Source of the DNA: Rhodoferax ferrireducens T118 | Lineage (GTDB): Bacteria; Pseudomonadota; Gammaproteobacteria; Burkholderiales; Burkholderiaceae_C | DNA length: 64,000 nt | Direction of reading: 5' to 3' | Assembly: GCF_000013605.1 (NCBI RefSeq) | Contig: NC_007908.1 | Coordinates: 2,294,001 to 2,358,000 of the forward strand | Shown: positions 32,892 to 41,715 of the stretch, one piece after another | How the letters are laid out: each line of letters starts with the position of its first letter | How positions within the stretch are numbered: position 1 is the stretch's first letter | Position numbers and translations under genes: made by a program | The notes under the pieces: model-generated | What the model was told of the DNA's origin: nothing | Seen by the model: only the letters and a program-made list of their open reading frames with translations | Database searches by the model: none

Positions 32892-35768
32892 TCAAACATC
32901 GTGCGTCGCCTCCGCCAGATGGGCGGCCAGCGCTTTGCGCGCCGCATCGCGCAGTTCAAGCGCGCGGCTCCAGCCTGGACCCGTCGCAGGGATCGCCTCG
33001 CCAATCGTCAACTGAATAGCGCAGCGCAGCGGCAGCCAGGCCCCATCGCGCAGCAGCGAGCGGGTGCCGTTGAGCGCCACCGGCACCACCGGCGTCGCCG
33101 TTTCGGCGGCGATGACGAAGGCCCCGAGCTTGAAAGGCTGCAGGCCACTGGCCCGCCGCAGCCGGCCTTCGGGGAAGAACACCATCGATTCGCCGGCACG
33201 CACACGCGCTTGCAGCGCCTTGGTGTCCTCGATCCCCTGCGCCGCGTCCACGCGCTCGACGAAGGCAATCCCTAGCCGGCGCAGCGCCGGGCCGATCAGC
33301 GCCGCGTCGGCCAGCTCGCGCTTGGCGGCGAAGGAGAACTCGGGCGGCAGCACGGCACCCAACAGCATCGAATCGACATAGCTGGCGTGGTTGGCCACCA
33401 CGATGCGCGGCCCCGCCGCCGGCAGCCGCGCCAGCCCCTCGACCCGCAGCGGCAGGCCGATCAGCCGGATCAGCAAGCGCGTCAGCGCGCGCGTGACCCG
33501 TCGGCGCCGGGCCACGCCGGGCAACACCATTACCGCACCCCACGCCAGTGCCGCCAGCGTGCAGAACACGGCCCAGGCCCACAGCCCCCAGACCAGTCGG
33601 CCTGTTGTGCGGATCGCGCGGCGAACCCGCGCCGCCGCCGCCGTCGCGGCCAAGGCCGCCCATTGCTGCCAGGGCGGGCGCTGCGTCGTGCCGAGCCGGC
33701 CCTGCTCGTACAACTCGCGGCAGGCGGCGCGGCGGGTCTTGCCGCTGGACGTCTTCAATACCGAGCGTGGCGGCGCCAGCACCACGTCGTCGGCCGGCGC
33801 GCCCAGCAGCGTGGCCGACAGGGCGGTGATGGCCCGGATCATTTGCGCACGTTGCGCCGGCTCACGGACCCGGGTCTCGGCGAGCACCACCAGCCGTTCG
33901 GTGCCGCTGCGACGATCGGTCGCCGCGAACACCGCCACGCCCCCCTTGCGCACGCCGGCGATGTTGGCCACCGCGCTTTCGAGCTCCTGCGGGTGGATGT
34001 TGAAGCCACCGCGGATGATGATGTCCTTCTCGCGCCCGGTGAGGAACAGTTCTGCGGCTGCGATGTAGCCGAGGTCGCCGGTGTTGAGCCAGTCGCCGTC
34101 GAGCAGGCGCTGATTGGCAACCGGATTGTTCAGGTAGCCCTGGGTGCTGGACGGGCCGCGGAACTGCACGCGCCCCTGCTCACGCTCGGGCAATTCGCGC
34201 CCGCCGGCGCCGACCACGCGCAGTTCGTGACCGGGCAGCGGCGAGCCACAGGAGACGATGCGCAGCGCTTGCGCGTCGTCGGGCCGCGCCGGCTCCGCCA
34301 CGCCGTCGCGGGCGAGCGCGGCCCGATCGACGCGATCCACCAGCGGGCCGCGGCCCACCGGCCCAAAGGCCAGGCCAACCGTGTTTTCGGCCAGGCCGTA
34401 CACCGGCGTGAGCGCCTCGCGCTTGAAACTGCAAGGCGCGAACCGCGCCGCAAAGCGTTCCAGCGTATCGGGACTCACCGGCTCGGCCCCGTTGAACGCC
34501 AGCCGCCAGCAGGACAGGTCCAGTCCAGCCAGTTCAGCGTCCGTCAGTTTGGACAGGCACAGCTCGTACGCGAAGTTGGGTGCCGCCGACACCGTGCCAC
34601 GATGGCGGTGGATGGTCTCCAGCCAGCGCGCCGGTCGGGCGAGAAACGCCAGCGGCGACATCAGCACCAGATGAAAGCCCAGGTACAGGGCGCCCAGGCA
34701 GGCACCGATCAGCCCCATGTCGTGGTACAGCGGCAGCCAGGAGACGAAGGTGTCGCTGCTGCCGACCTGCGAGGCCCGCCACATCGCGCGCAGGTTGGCC
34801 AGCAGGTTGGCGTGCGTCAGGATCACCCCCTTGGGATCGCCGGTGCTGCCCGAGGTGTACTGCAGGAACGCGATGTCCGATGCCGTGAGCGCGGGCTGCA
34901 TCCTGGGGGCGTCCGCCAGCGACAGGTCGGCCACCGTGCGGACGAACTGCAGGGCTTCGGCCTGGGCCCGCAACAGCTGCGACAGCGGCTTGGCACGCTC
35001 GACGGTCACCAGCACCCGCGCCTGGGCATTGCGCACAATGGCCGCGATCCGTTTCAGGTGGTCCTCAAGCTGCGACGGCCGTGCCGGCGGGTACAGCGGC
35101 ACCGGCACCAGCCCTGCATACAGCGTGCCAAAGAACGCGGCAAAGAACTCGCGCCCGGTGGGCAGCATGATCGCCACCTTGTCGCCCTTGTCCAGCCCGA
35201 GCGCGCGCAAGCCCGCAGCCAGCGCGACCGCCTCGCGGTGCAATTCGGCGTAGCGCAGATCGACGGCCTGGTCACCGTTCTCGTACAGGGTGATGAGCAC
35301 GCGGTCGGGGTGGTGCTGCAGGTGCCATTCGAAAACATCCACCAGCGTCTGGACCGAGTCCGGCGGATAGTCGTCACTCACCGCCTCTCGCGACGTGAGC
35401 GCCTGTGGTGCGCGCGCCGGTGCGGCACCGCGCCCACTGACGGGTGTGATGAAACGCAACAGGTCGCGCGGCGTCTCCGCCTGCGTGATCGCCGCCTCAC
35501 CCAGCGACACGCCAAGATCGCGGTCGAGGCGGGCGATCAGCTCGACACGGGCCAGGCTGTCCAGGCCGTAGTCGCGCTCCAGTGAATCGTCCAATCCCAG
35601 GGTGGCGGCGAGCCGCGCCTGTGGCCGCAACTCGTCGGCCACGCTGCGCACCGTCGCCAGCAAGCGCGGTGCCAGCGACTCGGAATCCAGCGTACAGGCA
35701 ATCCCGCGCCCCCCAAGGGGGGCCGATCGTTTTGTTTCGCTGGAGGTTTGTTCATCGCTCATCGACAT
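32892..35768 (-). CDS. Three-domain fusion: acyl carrier protein - fatty acyl-AMP ligase - lysophosphatidate-type acyltransferase
   Basis: A 958-residue protein with three modules. Residues about 20-105 are an acyl carrier domain with the phosphopantetheine serine in RDYGLDSLARVELIARLD. Residues about 125-700 are an AMP-forming ligase of the FAAL type: LQYTSGSTGDPKGVILTHAN (P-loop), FVSWLPLYHDMGLIGACLG, NFAYELCLSKL, NTGDLGYIAAAELFLTGREK. A hydrophobic segment (GLWAWAVFCTLAALAWGAVM) leads to a PlsC-type acyltransferase (about 745-950) with the HX4D motif in NHASYVDSM, FFPEGRLRR and VPVALNGTR. It could activate a fatty acid as acyl-AMP, load it on its own ACP and transfer it to a lipid acceptor; that sequence of events is inference. 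Start at ATG 35768 (or 35762); the ribosome site is weak. Confidence 0.88.
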   Translation of the reverse strand: MSMSDEQTSSETKRSAPLGGRGIACTLDSESLAPRLLATVRSVADELRPQARLAATLGLDDSLERDYGLDSLARVELIARLDRDLGVSLGEAAITQAETPRDLLRFITPVSGRGAAPARAPQALTSREAVSDDYPPDSVQTLVDVFEWHLQHHPDRVLITLYENGDQAVDLRYAELHREAVALAAGLRALGLDKGDKVAIMLPTGREFFAAFFGTLYAGLVPVPLYPPARPSQLEDHLKRIAAIVRNAQARVLVTVERAKPLSQLLRAQAEALQFVRTVADLSLADAPRMQPALTASDIAFLQYTSGSTGDPKGVILTHANLLANLRAMWRASQVGSSDTFVSWLPLYHDMGLIGACLGALYLGFHLVLMSPLAFLARPARWLETIHRHRGTVSAAPNFAYELCLSKLTDAELAGLDLSCWRLAFNGAEPVSPDTLERFAARFAPCSFKREALTPVYGLAENTVGLAFGPVGRGPLVDRVDRAALARDGVAEPARPDDAQALRIVSCGSPLPGHELRVVGAGGRELPEREQGRVQFRGPSSTQGYLNNPVANQRLLDGDWLNTGDLGYIAAAELFLTGREKDIIIRGGFNIHPQELESAVANIAGVRKGGVAVFAATDRRSGTERLVVLAETRVREPAQRAQMIRAITALSATLLGAPADDVVLAPPRSVLKTSSGKTRRAACRELYEQGRLGTTQRPPWQQWAALAATAAAARVRRAIRTTGRLVWGLWAWAVFCTLAALAWGAVMVLPGVARRRRVTRALTRLLIRLIGLPLRVEGLARLPAAGPRIVVANHASYVDSMLLGAVLPPEFSFAAKRELADAALIGPALRRLGIAFVERVDAAQGIEDTKALQARVRAGESMVFFPEGRLRRASGLQPFKLGAFVIAAETATPVVPVALNGTRSLLRDGAWLPLRCAIQLTIGEAIPATGPGWSRALELRDAARKALAAHLAEATHDV
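35709..35726. repeat. Short GC-rich palindrome in the N-terminal codons of the ACP-ligase fusion
   Basis: GCCCCCCAAGGGGGGC is a perfect palindrome resembling the C-run/G-run core of the GC-rich repeats at the yej junctions. It is translated near residue 15-20 (APLGGRG) in the poorly conserved leader before the carrier domain. It may be a fragment of the same repeat type or a coincidence. Confidence 0.35.
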
Positions 35769-35871
35769 TCGCCGATTCAATGACAAGCAGCCTTCGGCCA
35801 ATTGACAAATAACAAGCAGGAGAGCGTTCACAGCCAGATGGCCTGAGCCGGTCCGCCGCGGGTGCTTGCGG

Positions 35872-36615
35872 CTATAAGCGGGATGCCCGTTCGCGGCGCC
35901 ACCGAAGCCAGGCCAGGCCCAGTGCGACAAGCGCAACCCCGGCAGCCGAGAGCAGCAACACATACTGTCTTTGCAAGAAGGCGCTACCGAGAAAAACCGT
36001 ACCCAGCGCGTACGGAATTTCGGTGAGCATCAAGGCGCCGAAATAGACGCGCAGCGGGTAGCCGAGCAGCCCGAAGAAGTAGCCCGAAACGTCTGACGGA
36101 ACCGCCAGTTGCACCAGCACGGCGGTGACGAAGGAGCCTCCTTCGGGAATTCGTCTTTCATAGCGGTTGATCACTCCACCGGACAGCATGCGCTGCACGG
36201 CGGGGCGTTTCAGGCGGCGGCCAATGGCGTAGGTTACGAGTCCACCCAGACACCAGCCGCTCCATAACATGAGGAAGCAACCCGTCTCGCCCCAGGTCTG
36301 AACGCCGATGGGAACAAGCAGCACGCCGGAGAAGAACACCAGCATGGCCGAGAGCGCCGCCAGCCCCATGAAAATCAGTGCGCCCAGAACAGGGTGCTGG
36401 GCAATAACCGGTTCGGCCAGCGCAAGGCCGGCGACGATCTGGTGGTGAACAGTGTCAGACAGGGCCAGCAGCCCGGTGACGAGCAGGACGGCGATCACGA
36501 TTCCAGCGCGCCGCGAAATCTCGGTTGACGAGTCCCAGCGCCCCGCATGTGCGACAGCGGTGTCTTTGGTCAGGCCCTGAGGCTGCGGTGGAGGGCGCGC
36601 GGGTGGTGTGGGCAT
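35872..36615 (-). CDS. VTT-domain (DedA/TVP38-like) membrane protein
   Basis: Inner-membrane protein of 247 residues. After a Pro-rich cytoplasmic head (PTPPARPPPQPQ) come about six hydrophobic segments: IVIAVLLVTGLLALSDTV, VLGALIFMGLAALSAMLVFF, ETGCFLMLWSGWCLGGLVTY, and after RIPEGGSFVTAVLVQLAVPS two more. The order of a two-part re-entrant region with GGxxxTAxLVQLAVPSDV around residue 160-178 resembles the VTT (DedA/TMEM64) family, whose members move or flip lipids such as undecaprenyl phosphate. Start: ATG 36615. It lies 103 bases before the ACP-ligase fusion on the same strand, so a lipid-related link is possible but unproven. Confidence 0.72.
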   Translation of the reverse strand: MPTPPARPPPQPQGLTKDTAVAHAGRWDSSTEISRRAGIVIAVLLVTGLLALSDTVHHQIVAGLALAEPVIAQHPVLGALIFMGLAALSAMLVFFSGVLLVPIGVQTWGETGCFLMLWSGWCLGGLVTYAIGRRLKRPAVQRMLSGGVINRYERRIPEGGSFVTAVLVQLAVPSDVSGYFFGLLGYPLRVYFGALMLTEIPYALGTVFLGSAFLQRQYVLLLSAAGVALVALGLAWLRWRRERASRL

Positions 36616-36742
36616 CAAGCGTTCGGGTTGCAGTTCCTGTCAGGCATTATCCGTTGAACCACGCAACCATCAGCGCGCGGTCCCGTTTTCGGTGTGCGGG
36701 AACCCGAACTGAAACGATAGCGTCAGCGCTTGCCAGAGAGTG

Positions 36743-37816
36743 TCAGGCGGGCGGAGGCTCTCGCACCTGGACATTGTCCGCGGCCCATTCGCGCCAGAGT
36801 GCCAACAGAATCGCCAGAATCACCGGCCCGACAAACAGGCCGATGAGCCCGAACGCCACCAGCCCACCCAGAACGCCGAACAACACCAGTAGAAACGGAA
36901 TTTTGGCCACGCCGCTGATGACGAGCGGCCGCACCAGGTTGTCAATCCAGCTCACGGCCAGCGCGCCCCAAAGCAGCAGGCCGACGCCCGCGCTGATCTG
37001 GCCTTTTAGCAACAGCCAGGCACCGATGGAGCCCCAGATCGCCGGGGCGCCGAAGGGGATCAGGGCCACCACGGCAGTCGCCGCGCCCCAGAAGGCTGGC
37101 GCCCTGACCCCAACCGCCCAGTAACCCAGGCCCGCCAGCAGCCCTTGCGCCAAGGCAGCCAGCAACAGGCCATAGACCACGGCGCGGGTGGTGTCGCCCA
37201 CCGCCTTGAAATAGGCATGGACCCGATTCCCGAGCAGGCCGTACAGGACGCCGCGCAGTTGTTCGAGCATCTGATCACCATCGAGGAACAGGAAAAAAGA
37301 TGTCAGCAAGGCAAAAAAAAGGCGCAGCGCATTCAAACCAAGATCACCGACCATGCGCATGGCGTGGCCACCCCATTGATCGGCCAGGTCTGACAGCGGT
37401 GCGCCCCAGGCGGCACGGTCGCCGCTGAGCGCGCTCAAGCGCTCTTGCAGCCACGGCCCCAGCCACACAATGCTCAAGATTGCCTCTGGCAAGCGCACGC
37501 CGCTCTCCAACAACGCAGCTGCCTCACGCACGGCCGCTGCCCCCTCGCTGCGCAACAACAAGCCTGCCCATAGCAGTGACAAGCCAAGAACCAGGGTCAG
37601 CACGAGGGTCATGGCCAATGCGGCCCAGGTCCGGCGACCACCCAGCCACGCCAGCATTTTCAGATGCAGCGGCCACGCGACATAGCTCAGGATGGCTGCC
37701 CAGGCGATGGCCGCCACGAATGGCTGCATCACCACAAAGCCCGCCAGCAACAGGCCGCCCAGCAAGCCGGCGAGTACGGTACGGCGCAACCAGAGCGGTG
37801 TTTGCTGTTCGGTCAT
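36743..37816 (-). CDS. AI-2E family transporter (UPF0118, PerM-like)
   Basis: Membrane protein of 357 residues with about eight helices. The family profile is visible: an N-terminal helix pair (VVMQPFVAAIAWAAILSYVA, then PLHLKML), a long periplasmic or cytoplasmic helical stretch, FFALLTSFFLFLDGDQMLEQ, and the strongly conserved second half FWGAATAVVALIPFGAPAIW, SWIDNLVRPLVISG and LLVLFGVLGGLVAFGLIGLF with VGPV. Members are implicated in export of AI-2 or act as Na+(Li+)/H+ antiporters; function here is open. Start ATG 37816; it is divergent from the universal stress gene across a 194-base gap with an FNR-like site. Confidence 0.88.
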   Translation of the reverse strand: MTEQQTPLWLRRTVLAGLLGGLLLAGFVVMQPFVAAIAWAAILSYVAWPLHLKMLAWLGGRRTWAALAMTLVLTLVLGLSLLWAGLLLRSEGAAAVREAAALLESGVRLPEAILSIVWLGPWLQERLSALSGDRAAWGAPLSDLADQWGGHAMRMVGDLGLNALRLFFALLTSFFLFLDGDQMLEQLRGVLYGLLGNRVHAYFKAVGDTTRAVVYGLLLAALAQGLLAGLGYWAVGVRAPAFWGAATAVVALIPFGAPAIWGSIGAWLLLKGQISAGVGLLLWGALAVSWIDNLVRPLVISGVAKIPFLLVLFGVLGGLVAFGLIGLFVGPVILAILLALWREWAADNVQVREPPPA

Positions 37817-37907
37817 GGTGGCTCCTAGTGACGATAGACAAGATAAGCACAGTGTGCGCTTTTTGGTTCGGCGGACAACAGCATCGACCCGCAGTCAGCA
37901 CCTGCAG

Positions 37908-37967
37908 TTGACGATGATCAAACTCGAGTTTTGAAAATCATGGAGCATCAAACCAAGAGCGTTTGAT
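37908..37967 (+). promoter_or_regulatory. FNR/ANR-like box and second palindrome upstream of the universal stress gene
   Basis: TTGAC-GATG-ATCAA (37908-37921) matches the FNR/ANR consensus TTGAT-N4-ATCAA at nine of ten arm positions. Downstream, ATCAAAC-N7-GTTTGAT (37947-37967) is a perfect 7-7-7 inverted repeat. Both lie in the 194-base divergent gap between the AI-2E gene and the universal stress gene (start 38011). I cannot identify a convincing -10 at the class II spacing. Confidence 0.55.
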
Positions 37968-38010
37968 TGACGGTGACGCAGGGGCTTGGGACTCATGAGG
38001 AGATACGACC

Positions 38011-38892
38011 ATGACGCCGATTCGCAACATTGTGGTGGCTACCGATTTCTCACCGGGTTCCAACGCGGCCGTCGATCGGGCGGTGCTGTTGGCCCAGACC
38101 CATGGCGCGTCGCTGCGCCTGCTGCATGCGTTCGATGTGAGTGCCTGGCACAGCCTGCAGGGCGTCTTTGATCCGCATCGTCTTGCCAGAGAGCCACCGC
38201 CGGATGTTCAGATACAGCGGCGTCTGACCGAGGTGGCGGCATCGCTGGCCGCCAAAACCGGGCTGCAGGTTGAAGCACGCTTCACCGTTGGCAAGGCAGC
38301 AAGTGCCATCAACGCCTACGTCAATGCCCACGACACCGCATTGCTGGTGATCGGTTCACGCCCCGAGCCGGGTCTGTTGGGACTGGGCAGCACCGCCTCC
38401 AGGCTGCTGCGCTCGCCGACCTGCCCAGTGCTGACCGTCCGCTGGGGTCATGCCCGGCCTTATGCCAAGGTGCTCGTCGCAGTTGATTTGGGCGCGGATG
38501 CGATGCGCGCGGCAACTTTTGCCGTCGCCGGGTTTCCGGCGGCACAGCATCATTTGGTCCTGGCGCTCGCCCCTGCACTGGAGCGCGCCGCGTGGCTACA
38601 GGCCCTGGCACAGGAGGAGTTAGCGGGGCCTCACGATTCGATGCGCGCGCAGGCGCTGCGCCAACTGGAGCAACTGGCGCTGACACTGACCCGGCAAACC
38701 CAACATCCGGTGATCGCGGAGGTACTTGAAGACTCGCCCGCACGCGCCATCCTCGAGCGCGCCGCCGCACTGCCTGCGGATTGCGTAGCCGTGAGCCATC
38801 ATGGCCAGGGCGCAGGCGCTGAGCGTCTGCTGGGCAGCATGGCCCAACAGGTGCTGCAACACACCCTGCGCGATGTGCTGGTCGTGCCATGA
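38011..38892 (+). CDS. Universal stress protein, tandem UspA domains
   Basis: Cytoplasmic stress protein of 293 residues with two Usp domains in one chain. Domain 1 starts PIRNIVVATDFSPGSNAAVD (about 3-22) and ends with the ATP-binding stretch VIGSRPEPGLLGLGSTASRL then LRSPTCPVLTVRW (G-x2-G-x9-G-S/T form, degenerate at the second Gly). Domain 2 starts at about 148 (YAKVLVAVDLGADAMRAATF) and ends AERLLGSMAQQVLQHTLRDV and LVVP. GGAG lies upstream of ATG 38011. Its TGA overlaps the ATG of the long nfeD gene (38889), so stress and membrane proteins are coupled. An FNR-like box upstream suggests oxygen-dependent control, as known for Usp genes in other bacteria. Confidence 0.9.
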   Translation: MTPIRNIVVATDFSPGSNAAVDRAVLLAQTHGASLRLLHAFDVSAWHSLQGVFDPHRLAREPPPDVQIQRRLTEVAASLAAKTGLQVEARFTVGKAASAINAYVNAHDTALLVIGSRPEPGLLGLGSTASRLLRSPTCPVLTVRWGHARPYAKVLVAVDLGADAMRAATFAVAGFPAAQHHLVLALAPALERAAWLQALAQEELAGPHDSMRAQALRQLEQLALTLTRQTQHPVIAEVLEDSPARAILERAAALPADCVAVSHHGQGAGAERLLGSMAQQVLQHTLRDVLVVP

Positions 38893-40355
38893 AATATGCG
38901 CTGGCAATGGCAATCATGGCGATTGCCTTGTTGGTTGCCGCGCAGGAGCGTGTGGCAACACCGGATAAGCCGGTGCCGCGCGCTGTCGCTGCCGCCGTGC
39001 CGCTGCTGACGGTGAACGGCCCGATAGGACCGGCCACGGCCGACTACATTGCGCGCGGTCTGCACAAGGCCGCCAATGAGCATGCACCGCTGGTGGTGTT
39101 GCAAATTGACACGCCGGGCGGGCTCGACAGTTCGACCCGCCAGATCGTCAAGGACATCCTGGCGTCAGTCGTGCCAGTGGCTGCCTGGGTGGCCCCCGGC
39201 GGCGCGCGCGCGGCCAGCGCGGGCGCCTACATTGTCTACGCCAGCCATGTGGCGGTCATGGCGCCGGGCACCAACCTGGGTGCTGCCACACCGGTGCAAA
39301 TGGGTGGCTTGCCTGGCGCGCCACAGCAACCACAGCCCACGCCTGCCAACCCGGCCGCGCCGCAGGGCAAGGCGAGTGAACCCAAAGACGCCACAGACAC
39401 AGTACGCCCGGCGGCAGACGCCATGACCCGCAAAATCGTGCATGACTCGGCGGCCTATCTGCGCTCGCTGGCACAGATGCGAGGGCGCAATGTTGAGTGG
39501 GCCGACAGTGCCGTGCGTGACGGGGTCAGCCTGTCGGCCGAAGAAGCGCAAAACCAGCGGGTGATTGATTTCATCGCTGCTGATCTGCCCACGCTATTGC
39601 AGCGGGCACATGGCCGTACCGTGCAGATGAGCGACGGTGTTGCGCGCAGCGTGGTCAGCAACGGGATGCGGACGGTCGCCATGGAGCCTGATTGGCGAAC
39701 CCGGCTGCTTGGAATCATCACCGACCCAACCGTGGCCTACCTGTTGCTGCTGCTCGGCATCTACGGCATCTACTTCGAGCTGATGTCGCCGGGTTTCGGC
39801 GTGCCTGGGGTGGCGGGTTCGATCTCGCTCCTGCTGGGCATGTTTGCGCTGCAAATGCTGCCAGTGAGCTATGCCGGGGTCGCATTGATCGTGCTCGGTT
39901 TTGTGATGCTGGTGGCTGAGGCCTTGCTGCCCAGCTTTGGTGCGTTGGGGATTGGTGGCACCATTGCCTTTGTCATCGGCTCGATCATGTTGATTGACAC
40001 TGACGCGCCGGGTTTCGGTTTACCCGTGGGGCTGATTGCCACCGTGGCGGTCGTGAATGGACTGTTTGTGCTGGTTATGTTCCGGCTCGCGCTCAAAGCC
40101 CGCAAGCGGCCAGTAGTCAGCGGGTCGGAGGAACTGATAGGCGCGACCGGCGAGATTCTTGAGGCCTCGCCCCATGACGCCTGGATGCGTCTGCACAGCG
40201 AGCGCTGGCGTGTGCGCTCGGACTCGGCGCTGCACCGGGGCCAGCGTGTAAGGGTGACCGGACGCGAGGGGCTGGTGTTGCAGGTGGAACCCATGGCGGC
40301 TGCGCCCACCGCGGGCGCTGCGCCAAGGAGATCATTGAGGGCTTCGGGCCCGTAA
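38889..40355 (+). CDS. nfeD: Long NfeD-family protein (ClpP-class serine protease plus membrane and OB-fold domains)
   Basis: Long-form NfeD, 488 residues: a signal or anchor helix (MKYALAMAIMAIALLVAAQE), a ClpP-class protease domain outside the membrane (about 35-230), four or five membrane helices (about 270-410), and a C-terminal OB fold (EELIGATGEILEASPHDAWM). The catalytic serine is expected in GARAASAGAYIVYASHVAVM, and the Lys of the Ser-Lys dyad in the MTRKIVHDSAAYLRSLAQMR segment. A Pro/Ala-rich insert (QPQPTPANPAAPQ) lies between them. Archaeal relatives cleave the C-terminus of their slipin partner; the next gene is a slipin. The ATG overlaps the Usp stop. Confidence 0.9.
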   Translation: MKYALAMAIMAIALLVAAQERVATPDKPVPRAVAAAVPLLTVNGPIGPATADYIARGLHKAANEHAPLVVLQIDTPGGLDSSTRQIVKDILASVVPVAAWVAPGGARAASAGAYIVYASHVAVMAPGTNLGAATPVQMGGLPGAPQQPQPTPANPAAPQGKASEPKDATDTVRPAADAMTRKIVHDSAAYLRSLAQMRGRNVEWADSAVRDGVSLSAEEAQNQRVIDFIAADLPTLLQRAHGRTVQMSDGVARSVVSNGMRTVAMEPDWRTRLLGIITDPTVAYLLLLLGIYGIYFELMSPGFGVPGVAGSISLLLGMFALQMLPVSYAGVALIVLGFVMLVAEALLPSFGALGIGGTIAFVIGSIMLIDTDAPGFGLPVGLIATVAVVNGLFVLVMFRLALKARKRPVVSGSEELIGATGEILEASPHDAWMRLHSERWRVRSDSALHRGQRVRVTGREGLVLQVEPMAAAPTAGAAPRRSLRASGP

Positions 40356-40376
40356 CGTCACATGAAGGAGACCTCT

Positions 40377-41156
40377 ATGTACTGGGAACTCGGATACGGC
40401 TTCATCCCGATTGTGCTGATCATGCTGGTGGTCGCATCGGTGCGCATTCTGCGCGAGTACGAGCGCGGCGTGGTGTTCCAGTTGGGGCGGTTCTGGAAAG
40501 TCAAAGGCCCGGGTTTGATCATTTTGATGCCCGGCGTCCAGCAGATGGTGCGCGTGGATCTGCGCACCGTGGTGATGGATGTACCGCCGCAGGATGTGAT
40601 CACGCGCGACAACGTGTCGGTCAAGGTCAACGCCGTGGTCTACGCCCGCGTGGTGGATCCGCAGCTCGCCATCATCCAGGTCGAAAATTACATGCTGGCC
40701 ACGTCGCAGCTGGCGCAGACGACCTTGCGTGCCATTCTTGGCAAGCACGAGCTTGACCAGTTGCTGGCCGAGCGCGACAAGATCAACCAGGCACTGCAGC
40801 AGGTGCTTGATGTGCAGACTGACGCCTGGGGCATCAAGGTCTCGAAGGTGGAGATCAAGAACGTCGATTTGAACGAAAGCATGGTGCGCGCCATTGCCAA
40901 GCAGGCCGAAGCCGAACGCGAGCGGCGCGCCAAGATCATTCATGCCGAGGGTGAATTGCAGGCGTCCGCCAAGCTGCTGGAGGCGGCGCAAAAATTGGCG
41001 CAGGCCCCGCAGGCCATGCAGTTGCGCTACCTGCAGACGCTCACGGCGATTGCCGGGGAAAAGAGTTCCACCATCATTTTCCCGATGCCGATTGATCTGA
41101 TTTCGTCGGTGCTGGATCGCCTGTCTGAGCGGCCAAAGTCAGCGGCGCCTGGCTGA
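40377..41156 (+). CDS. Slipin (SPFH/stomatin-like membrane protein), partner of long NfeD
   Basis: Stomatin-like protein of 259 residues anchored by one N-terminal helix ([20 protein letters not shown]). SPFH domain: [40 protein letters not shown], then [40 protein letters not shown] and a charged coiled-coil ([20 protein letters not shown]) follow. Closest to eoslipins (bacterial stomatins near human stomatin). Start: an ATG at 40362 exists, but AAGGAG at 40365-40370 lies directly before ATG 40377, which is therefore the better start. It lies 21 bases after nfeD; together they form the eoslipin/NfeD pair. It is convergent with the ABM-domain gene. Confidence 0.92.
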   Translation: MYWELGYGFIPIVLIMLVVASVRILREYERGVVFQLGRFWKVKGPGLIILMPGVQQMVRVDLRTVVMDVPPQDVITRDNVSVKVNAVVYARVVDPQLAIIQVENYMLATSQLAQTTLRAILGKHELDQLLAERDKINQALQQVLDVQTDAWGIKVSKVEIKNVDLNESMVRAIAKQAEAERERRAKIIHAEGELQASAKLLEAAQKLAQAPQAMQLRYLQTLTAIAGEKSSTIIFPMPIDLISSVLDRLSERPKSAAPG

Positions 41157-41175
41157 GCCGCTGCGCTGCATCGGC

Positions 41176-41505
41176 TCAGCCGGGCGAAGGCGTTTGTGGG
41201 TCCGGCAGCACCGACCACTGCGGCTCTTCAAATTCGCCAATCACCGTGATCTCGCAGTTTTGGGCATGTTTTTCGAGGATGGCGCGCACGGTGTCGTTGC
41301 GGCTGTCGTCCTTGGCATCGCGGTGCGCCTTGGACTCCCAGGTGGCAATCGCCAGCAGGGTGTCGGGCGAACCGATCTTGCGGTGCAGGAAGGTGCCGCG
41401 CGCGCCGGGCGTACGCTGGATGATTTCGCTGGCACGGATCCAGGCCGCAGCGTACTCGTCCACGGTATAGCCGGGCTTCATCCGGACTTCAAAAATGAAT
41501 TTCAT
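41176..41505 (-). CDS. ABM-domain (dimeric alpha/beta barrel) small protein
   Basis: A 109-residue protein of the antibiotic biosynthesis monooxygenase fold: MKFIFEVRMKPGYTVDEYAA (first strand and helix), PGARGTFLHRKIGSPDTLLA, IATWESKAHRDAKDD, and a final strand EITVIGEFEEPQWSVL. Such proteins are dimeric ferredoxin-like barrels with varied roles: quinol monooxygenases, haem degradation or stress response. No catalytic residues can be named. Start: ATG 41505 fits the fold; the frame is open to 41568 but the extra 21 residues are not family-like. It converges on the slipin gene, 19 bases apart. Confidence 0.78.
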   Translation of the reverse strand: MKFIFEVRMKPGYTVDEYAAAWIRASEIIQRTPGARGTFLHRKIGSPDTLLAIATWESKAHRDAKDDSRNDTVRAILEKHAQNCEITVIGEFEEPQWSVLPDPQTPSPG

Positions 41506-41715
41506 GGTGGCTTCATTGTGCGACGACCAGCACATCCGCGCGCGCACGGCCCGGACGCCGTATCTCAATTGCAGAGCATCCGATGCCCGTACCGGTCACG
41601 GCAATCGTGATGGCCCGCACGAGGCACTCGCACGGCTGAAAGATTTTTTCTGCGCACCACGGGTGGTGTGTGAATGGCCGCAAAATCCTGTCAAGAAAAC
41701 TTGGATTTGATCACG

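Noticed and set aside
33387..35585. Long open frame antisense to the ACP-ligase-acyltransferase fusion (about 730 codons)
   Set aside because: Translation is almost only Arg, Gln, Ala and His; the sense strand has three well-marked domains.
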